Assembly: GCF_003858635.1 (NCBI RefSeq)
Contig: NZ_RQJO01000007.1
Location: 1,055,941-1,119,940, forward strand
Length of the DNA stretch: 64,000 bases
Direction of reading: 5' to 3'
Source of the DNA: Larkinella rosea
Lineage (GTDB): Bacteria; Bacteroidota; Bacteroidia; Cytophagales; Spirosomataceae
Made by a program: the position numbers and the translations under genes. Shown here one piece after another: positions 58,589 to 64,000 of this stretch. Numbering within the stretch: the first letter of the stretch is position 1; the number at the start of each line of letters is the position of its first letter. The notes under the pieces are model-generated. The model made no database searches. It worked only from the letters and a program-made list of their open reading frames with translations, and was not told where the DNA came from.

Positions 58589-58924
58589 GGTGATCAAAAA
58601 TCGGGAGTTGATGAATAACGCACTCGAATACTACCCGAATTGAATTCCAATTGTTTGTCATTCAAGTTTAAAAACCGTCTTTTTCCGATCAACCCTTCAA
58701 TAACGGTTTCCGGCGTCCCTTTTTTCCTGGTCGGCGGAGTGAGGCAAGTAGAGGGGCAGAGCAGCCGAGCCATTCCAGCCCTCCCGTTCGGCATCGGGTA
58801 CGTTTCGGATTATTATTAAAAAAACTTTTTCAGGAAGTCCATAATTTTCCACTCCCCGCCCCAAAAACCGGCCATTTTTTCCAAAAAAATAACCCCGACA
58901 AAAAAATGTCGGGGTTATCGGAGG
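58589..58924. other. 336-bp gap before tRNA-Glu
   Basis: No credible gene. A frame at 58594-58794 on the minus strand lacks recognisable features. The right end holds the tRNA terminator at 58889-58918. Confidence 0.35.
58889..58918 (-). terminator. terminator of tRNA-Glu
   Basis: ATAACCCCGACA (58889-58900) and TGTCGGGGTTAT (58907-58918) form a 12-bp stem. On the minus strand seven T residues follow, and the stem starts six bases past the tRNA 3' end. Confidence 0.88.
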
Positions 58925-58996
58925 TGACCAATACGGGAATCGAACCCGTGTTTCAGCCGTGAAAGGGCCGCGTCCTAACCGCTAGACGAATCGGCC
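58925..58996 (-). tRNA. tRNA-Glu (anticodon UUC)
   Basis: 72-nt cloverleaf on the minus strand. The acceptor GGCCGAT pairs with ATTGGTC (two G-U pairs), discriminator A. The D-arm reads GTCTAGCGGTTAGGAC. The anticodon loop CTTTCAC has TTC, on stem CGGCC/GGCTG. The T-arm is ACGGG-TTCGAAT-CCCGT. CCA is not encoded: CCT follows. Its terminator lies immediately downstream. Confidence 0.95.
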
Positions 58997-59144
58997 ATAT
59001 CCAACTTTCAGTTGGTTAGTCGCTCATTTGCTAACCCTGATTCTGAAATTGTGGTGCAAAGATACGGCTAATTTTGATTGCTGCAAATCTGAGATTAAAA
59101 AAAATCATTTTTCTTTCGATCAGTGGTCATTTCGGGTTTCGGCT

Positions 59145-59152
59145 TATTTTTG
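59145..59152 (+). promoter_or_regulatory. candidate -7 element (TATTTTTG)
   Basis: Exact TAnnTTTG match 34 bp before the ATG at 59186. No clear -33 TTTG at the required distance. Confidence 0.3.
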
Positions 59153-59185
59153 GGGATTGCCCGATAAATTCATTATTTGCACTTC

Positions 59186-61762
59186 ATGAAACGACTCTCC
59201 TTGCTCGGTCTGTGCGTCCTGGCGGCATTGACCACATTCGCCCAAACGACCTTACAACACCCCGATCAATTCTTAGGATATCCCATCGGCAAGCGGTTTT
59301 CACCCCACCACCGCGTGCTGGCCTACGCCGAATACGTAGCCCGGCAACTGCCCAGCCGGGTTAAATTGATTCCCTACGGGACCACGTTCGAAGGTCGTCA
59401 ATTGCTGGCGGTTGTGGTGGCTTCGGAAAAAAACATGGCACGACTGGAAGACATCCAAACCAGCCACCTCAAACGAATTGGGCTGGGAACTACCGCTACC
59501 GCACCTTCCTCTCCCGCCAATGCCTTGCAACCGCCCATTGCCTGGTTGAGTTACAATGTGCACGGCAATGAAGCCATTAGCTCGGAAGCCTTCATGCTGG
59601 TGCTGCACGACTTACTCAATTCATCGAATGCAGTTTCGCAGAAAATACTGGCTAATGCCGTCGTCATTCTTGACCCTTGCCTGAACCCAGATGGCCACGA
59701 CCGCTACGTCAACTGGTATAACCAGATGAGCGGAGTCAACCCCGATCCGACACCGATGGCCCGCGAACACAGCGAGCCCTGGCCGGGCGGGCGTTATACG
59801 CATTACCTGTTCGATCCCAACCGCGACTGGGCCTGGCAAACGCAGGAAATCACCCGGCAACGCATGGCGCTTTATCAGCAATGGATGCCGCACCTGCACG
59901 GCGATTTTCACGAAATGGGGCCGGAAAGCCCGTATTATTTTGCGCCTTCTGCCCGCCCCTACCACGAGGACATCACGCCCTGGCAACGGGAATTTCAGCA
60001 AATTATCGGACAGTACAATACCCGGTATTTTGATAAAAACGGCTGGTTGTATTTCACCCGGGAAAATTACGATCTGTTTTACCCGAGTTACGGCGACACC
60101 TGGCCGACCTATAACGGCGCCATCGGCATGACTTTCGAACAGGGCGGTGGCGGCCGGGCCGGGCTGGCTTACCGCAAAAACGACGGCGACACCCTTACGC
60201 TTCGTGAACGCATCGATCACCATTATACGGCCAGTTTTGCCACGCTCGAATCGGTAGCGGACCGTCCGGACGACATTGTAAAAAATTTCAACAGTTTTTT
60301 TGACAAGGCCCAATCCAATCCGGTGGGTGATTTCAAAAGCTACATCATCAAAACCGCTAACGACGATGGACGGGTTGCGGCCCTGCGGAAGCTGCTCGAC
60401 AACAACCAGATCCGGTACGGTCTAGCCGGAAAATCGCAGAAGCTAATCGGTTTTAACTACCAAACCCAAAAGAACGACGCCGTAACGACCGACAGTGGAG
60501 ATCTGGTGATCAGTGCCTATCAACCGAAGTCAACGCTGCTGAAAATTCTTTTTGAGCCGAAATCGACACTGGAAGATTCGGTGACGTACGACATTACGTC
60601 CTGGTGCATTCCGTATGCTTATGGGTTGAAAGCCTACGGTTTAAAAGAAAAACTGAACCCGGTTCCATACGCCAGTCCGGCAGTAGCCGCTCCTTCAATC
60701 ACCGAAACCGGTGGTCCCCGCCCCTATGCTTATCTGGTGCGCTGGCAGTCGGCACAGGATGTCCAGTTTCTGGCCGGATTGATGAAGAACAAGGTCCGGA
60801 TTCGGGTGGCCGAGCGGGCGTTTAAACAGAGCAATCAGGTGTATGACGCCGGCACACTCATTATTACCCGGTCCGGTAACGAACGACTGGGCGAGCGGTT
60901 TTACCAGCTTGTTCAGCAGGAAGCCAGCAAACGCAGCATCCGGCTTATTCCGGCCACGACCGGTTTTGTGGCCGAAGGTTCAGATTTTGGTTCGGGTAGC
61001 GTTTTCTCGCTCAAAAATCCTCGGGTAGCGGTTATTTCCGGGGATGTCACCTCGCCCACCTCCATGGGTGAAGTATGGCATTATTTTGACCAGGAACTCG
61101 ATTATCCGCTGACACTGATTGACGCCAATACGCTCCCGAATGTCTCCCTTGCCGAAATCGATGTGCTGATTATGCCGCAGGGGTACGGATATGGCAAAAT
61201 TATGAACGATCGGCTGATGACCAAGTTAAAAGACTGGGTTCAGGCAGGCGGAAAATTGATCGCGATGGAGCGCGTCACTTCTTATTTTGCCGACAAAACC
61301 GATTTCGGATTGAAGAAAAAACTCAGCAAACCGGAACCCAAAAAAGAGAAACCGGATCGAAAATCGGATGCCGATGCGGATGAAACACTAAAACAATACG
61401 GAGAGCGCGAACGGGAAGCGGTTTCGGAAGAAACGCCGGGAAGTGTGTACCGCGTGGACCTCGACCGCTCACATCCGCTGGCATTTGGGTACCCCAACGG
61501 TTATTTTGCGCTCGTTCAAACGGTTTACGATTACGATTTCCTTAAAGAAGGCTGGAATGTCGGCTATTTAAAAAAGGATAATTACGTAGCCGGTTTTGTG
61601 GGAAAAAACGCGAAATCCAAACTAAACGATACGCTCTTGTACGGCGTTCAGGAACTGGGCCGGGGCAGCATTGTCTACATGATGGACAATCCACTTTTCC
61701 GGGGGTTCTGGTACAACGGAAAGCTGCTGTTTGGCAATGCGGTTTTCATGGTGGGAAATTAA
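59186..61762 (+). CDS. M14-family zinc carboxypeptidase
   Basis: 858-aa exported metallopeptidase from the ATG at 59186 (MKRLSLLGLCVLAALTTFAQ). The M14 domain occupies roughly residues 40-370: zinc ligands His and Glu in SYNVHGNEAISSEAF, the Arg-containing PNRDWAWQTQEITRQ, third ligand His in HLHGDFHEMGPESPY, and catalytic Glu in IGMTFEQGGGGRAG. The remainder includes a glutamine-amidotransferase-like region (RVAVISGDVTSPTSMGEVWH, EIDVLIMPQGYGYG). Such large M14 proteins are common in Bacteroidota and probably cleave peptides in the periplasm or outside. Confidence 0.9.
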   Translation: MKRLSLLGLCVLAALTTFAQTTLQHPDQFLGYPIGKRFSPHHRVLAYAEYVARQLPSRVKLIPYGTTFEGRQLLAVVVASEKNMARLEDIQTSHLKRIGLGTTATAPSSPANALQPPIAWLSYNVHGNEAISSEAFMLVLHDLLNSSNAVSQKILANAVVILDPCLNPDGHDRYVNWYNQMSGVNPDPTPMAREHSEPWPGGRYTHYLFDPNRDWAWQTQEITRQRMALYQQWMPHLHGDFHEMGPESPYYFAPSARPYHEDITPWQREFQQIIGQYNTRYFDKNGWLYFTRENYDLFYPSYGDTWPTYNGAIGMTFEQGGGGRAGLAYRKNDGDTLTLRERIDHHYTASFATLESVADRPDDIVKNFNSFFDKAQSNPVGDFKSYIIKTANDDGRVAALRKLLDNNQIRYGLAGKSQKLIGFNYQTQKNDAVTTDSGDLVISAYQPKSTLLKILFEPKSTLEDSVTYDITSWCIPYAYGLKAYGLKEKLNPVPYASPAVAAPSITETGGPRPYAYLVRWQSAQDVQFLAGLMKNKVRIRVAERAFKQSNQVYDAGTLIITRSGNERLGERFYQLVQQEASKRSIRLIPATTGFVAEGSDFGSGSVFSLKNPRVAVISGDVTSPTSMGEVWHYFDQELDYPLTLIDANTLPNVSLAEIDVLIMPQGYGYGKIMNDRLMTKLKDWVQAGGKLIAMERVTSYFADKTDFGLKKKLSKPEPKKEKPDRKSDADADETLKQYGEREREAVSEETPGSVYRVDLDRSHPLAFGYPNGYFALVQTVYDYDFLKEGWNVGYLKKDNYVAGFVGKNAKSKLNDTLLYGVQELGRGSIVYMMDNPLFRGFWYNGKLLFGNAVFMVGN

Positions 61763-61769
61763 AAGTTGA

Positions 61770-61891
61770 TTGACGATTGACCACTGACGATTGACCGGAG
61801 ATTTCAACATGCCTTGGCATTGCTCTCTTATCTATCGTCAATGGTCAATATAGTCAATCGTCAATCGTCAATCGTCAGTGGTCATCGTCAA
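61770..61891. repeat. word-repeat inverted repeat element F
   Basis: TTGACGATTGACCACTGACG plus ATTGAC (61770-61795) pairs with a complement at 61867-61891 with a single 1-nt gap. Extra GTCAATC words fill 61836-61866. The element spans the whole gap between two convergent stop codons (61762 and 61894). Confidence 0.75.
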
Positions 61892-61893
61892 TT

Positions 61894-64000
61894 TTACGGT
61901 TTCACCACTTTCAGCGTGCGGCTGAGGCCGTTGGCAGTTACTTTCAGGAAGAACAAACCGGATGGGTGAGCCGAAAGACCAAAGCTTTGACGCTCTACTT
62001 CGGCGGCTTTTTCGATCTGGCGTTCACCAATGATCCGGCCCTGAAGGTCGCTTAAGGCAAACCCGAGCGGCTGTCCGCCAACTCCGCGAACCTCCACAGT
62101 TACCTGATCTTTCACCGGATTCCCCAGAAGCACCACGTTCAGATTTTCTACCGATTCGGCCGACAGACGAACGGGTGCCGACGAACACTGCAGCATCTTT
62201 CCGGAGTCTTTCAGGTCGTACGTACTGCCCTGAACCCGCGCGCGGATGGCCCGGTTAACGTTGTCTTTCAAAGCAGACGGTACTTCGAAACTATAGGCAT
62301 GGTAGCCATTTCCTTTCCCGGCATTTTTCAAATCAACCCGGTAGATATTCGCAACCGTACTACCCCAGACGGTGCCGTCCGTATAAAATTCAACGGTTAA
62401 CGGCGTGTTCGGTTTCTTGCGATCCCAAACCCAGCCCCGAATGGTTCCGCATTCTACTTTATCCAGGAAGCCTTCAAACTCACCCGTTACCCCACCGGAA
62501 GAAGCCGGAGAAACCGTCAGATTAAAGCTTACACTGTTACTTGCACCACCGGCATCCGTAGCTTTGTACGTCAACACGAATGTTCCATCCTGAGTAGGAA
62601 TTCCGGAAATTACCCGCGTCACTTCATCGATTGTCAACCCATTTGGCAAACCGGTCAAACCGTACGAAAGCGTGGTTCCTTCCGGATCCGTGAAAGCCAC
62701 CAGGGTCGCTGAGAAAGGTACGCCGACCTGAGCGTCGAGCGGAGCAATTATCACCGTCGGCGAAGGCGGTTTTGGCAACTGGTTTCCAGGGCTTGTGCCA
62801 CTCGGCTGGCAAATGATGGCCTTCGGAGAATCTTTCAGAAAGAAGGTGCCATTGGCGATCCGGGCCGAAAGGTAGTGCGACTGGTTATCTTTTACCGATT
62901 CAGGAATTGAGAAGAGGAACGCGTGTTTACCATTTCCTTTCCCTGCTGTGACCAGATCCTGACGCAACACATCGGCAGGAATCGTAGCAATCACATTGGG
63001 ACCATCCAGAATATCGACCAGAATAGGCGTGTTGATTTTGTTTTTATCCCAGGCCCAACCCCGGAACGTTGAACAATCGGCACCGTAGATATAACCGTCG
63101 AAATTACCAACTGCCGTACCGGGCGTTACGATAACCGTGGCACTTCCAGCCGGGCTAACGCAGCTTCCAACTGTGCAGGTAGCCGAATACGTCAGGGTTG
63201 CCGTAGCATTCGTGGGCACTGTAATGCTCCGCTTACCATCGCCGGCACCATTCGGTCCCGACCAGGCAATGGTTCCCGATTCGCAGCCAGTAATGGTCAA
63301 CGATACAAACGGCGTGTTCTGAATAACGGAAATTGAACTTTGGCCACCCATCGAAATAACCGGAGCCGACGGATTTTCATTCACAGAAAGCACAAATGCA
63401 TCGGACCAAGCTTCTCCGCCCAAACCGTTGACTTTACAGTAATACGAATCCGAATCGGATGGTTGAACGTTCGTCAGTGACAAGGTCGCTGAGGTTTGCC
63501 CGTCTACCAGCGTTCCCGATGTACTGGCTTCACCTTTATACCATTGGTACGTCAATTCGTCACCCAGCGCCGTAATGGTGGAGGACACATTACTTCCCTG
63601 ACAAACCGTCGATGAAGCCGGAGTGGGTTGTTGATCGATGGCGGTTGCCGAGTAAATATCAACCCGCGACGTAGAACCGCCATCTAACAATCCTTCGAAT
63701 CCAGCGGCAAAAAGTGCTTTATTTCCCACACTGGCAGAAGCCAGATCTTTCCGTTTCTTGGAGAGATTATCCGTTGACCAGCTTTGAGTTGTCAGGTCAA
63801 ATACATCCACGGTTGTCACCGATTCCGTAAAAATCGTATTAACTACGGCTTCACCACCGGCAAAAAATACTTTATCACCAACGGTCGTAGCGGTCAAATA
63901 CCCTCTTTTTTTGGATAGAGTAGTCTGCGACCATTCCCCTGAATTAAGGTCATAAATATCAACTCGATCCGAATAGTCCAGAACGCCCTTGATACCACCC
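61894..64000 (-). CDS. large T9SS-secreted Kelch/Ig-like surface protein (5' end outside window)
   Basis: C-terminal 700 or so residues of a bigger secreted protein. The frame is open through the right edge. In order: Kelch-type repeats (RVDIYDLNSGEWSQTTLSKK, VDVFDLTTQSWSTDNLSKKR), two Ig-like segments with Cys pairs, a module starting FDGYIYGADCSTFRGWAWDK, an Ig/cadherin-like putative Ig domain (VGVPFSATLVAFTDPEGTTL), a second copy starting FEGFLDKVECGTIRGWVWDR, and the T9SS type A sorting domain (SAHPSGLFFLKVTANGLSRT then LKVVKP). The sorting domain predicts export through the type IX system. Kelch repeats suggest a binding role. Confidence 0.88.
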   Translation of the reverse strand, partial: GGIKGVLDYSDRVDIYDLNSGEWSQTTLSKKRGYLTATTVGDKVFFAGGEAVVNTIFTESVTTVDVFDLTTQSWSTDNLSKKRKDLASASVGNKALFAAGFEGLLDGGSTSRVDIYSATAIDQQPTPASSTVCQGSNVSSTITALGDELTYQWYKGEASTSGTLVDGQTSATLSLTNVQPSDSDSYYCKVNGLGGEAWSDAFVLSVNENPSAPVISMGGQSSISVIQNTPFVSLTITGCESGTIAWSGPNGAGDGKRSITVPTNATATLTYSATCTVGSCVSPAGSATVIVTPGTAVGNFDGYIYGADCSTFRGWAWDKNKINTPILVDILDGPNVIATIPADVLRQDLVTAGKGNGKHAFLFSIPESVKDNQSHYLSARIANGTFFLKDSPKAIICQPSGTSPGNQLPKPPSPTVIIAPLDAQVGVPFSATLVAFTDPEGTTLSYGLTGLPNGLTIDEVTRVISGIPTQDGTFVLTYKATDAGGASNSVSFNLTVSPASSGGVTGEFEGFLDKVECGTIRGWVWDRKKPNTPLTVEFYTDGTVWGSTVANIYRVDLKNAGKGNGYHAYSFEVPSALKDNVNRAIRARVQGSTYDLKDSGKMLQCSSAPVRLSAESVENLNVVLLGNPVKDQVTVEVRGVGGQPLGFALSDLQGRIIGERQIEKAAEVERQSFGLSAHPSGLFFLKVTANGLSRTLKVVKP

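Noticed and set aside
58594-58794. Minus-strand 66-codon frame next to the small lipoprotein
   Set aside because: No features beyond length, and its start region is GC-rich spacer.

Overview
The window reads as a chromosomal stretch of a Bacteroidota bacterium, most likely a cytophagal soil or freshwater type close to Spirosoma or Larkinella. The evidence is a SusC/SusD pair with an STN domain and FecI/FecR regulators, a type IX secretion (T9SS) C-terminal sorting domain, TAnnTTTG-type promoters and dense polysaccharide-degradation genes. The genus is an inference. I saw no rRNA, CRISPR array, insertion sequence or prophage. There is one tRNA, tRNA-Glu(UUC).

Left end (1-6850): a starch/maltose block. 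Two divergent GH13 amylase-family genes (one cut by the window edge) are followed by beta-phosphoglucomutase, a DinB-like gene and a GH65 maltose phosphorylase. Together they would take alpha-glucans to maltose, then to beta-glucose-1-phosphate and glucose-6-phosphate. An ArsB-family permease and a small membrane protein follow (7177-8772).

Main feature (9293-31139, all on the minus strand): a 22-kb xylan utilisation locus. Read in transcription order it has a Nudix-type sugar regulator, xylose isomerase, an ECF sigma factor, a FecR anti-sigma factor, a SusC TonB-dependent transporter with STN domain, SusD, two GH43 enzymes, a CE6 acetylesterase, four CE1-type esterase genes holding five catalytic domains (one gene carries an in-frame amber codon), another GH43 and a GH10 xylanase. 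The layout implies sensing and import of xylo-oligosaccharides by SusC/SusD, removal of side chains and acyl groups, depolymerisation, and isomerisation of xylose in the cytoplasm.

Middle (31575-45395): an overlapping pair of unknown lipoproteins, an outer-membrane-type protein, a low-GC membrane glycosyltransferase-like gene with a methyltransferase, dnaK, a YidB/DUF937-like protein, an orphan nuclease-A-inhibitor-like protein, and the translation cluster thrS-infC-rpmI-rplT.

Right part (45469-64000): mixed housekeeping and accessory genes. These include a TPR lipoprotein, a methyltransferase overlapping an EVE-domain gene, DinB, an ECF sigma factor with a clear promoter and palindrome, DUF421, a DUF6580-like protein, bestrophin, transglutaminase, a shrunken HyuA-like protein, a histone-deacetylase-family enzyme, SDR, tRNA-Glu, an M14 carboxypeptidase and the C-terminal part of a large T9SS-secreted Kelch/Ig protein.

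The most unusual non-coding signal is a set of intergenic inverted repeats made of short repeated words. They lie just after stop codons at six places, and each place uses its own word.
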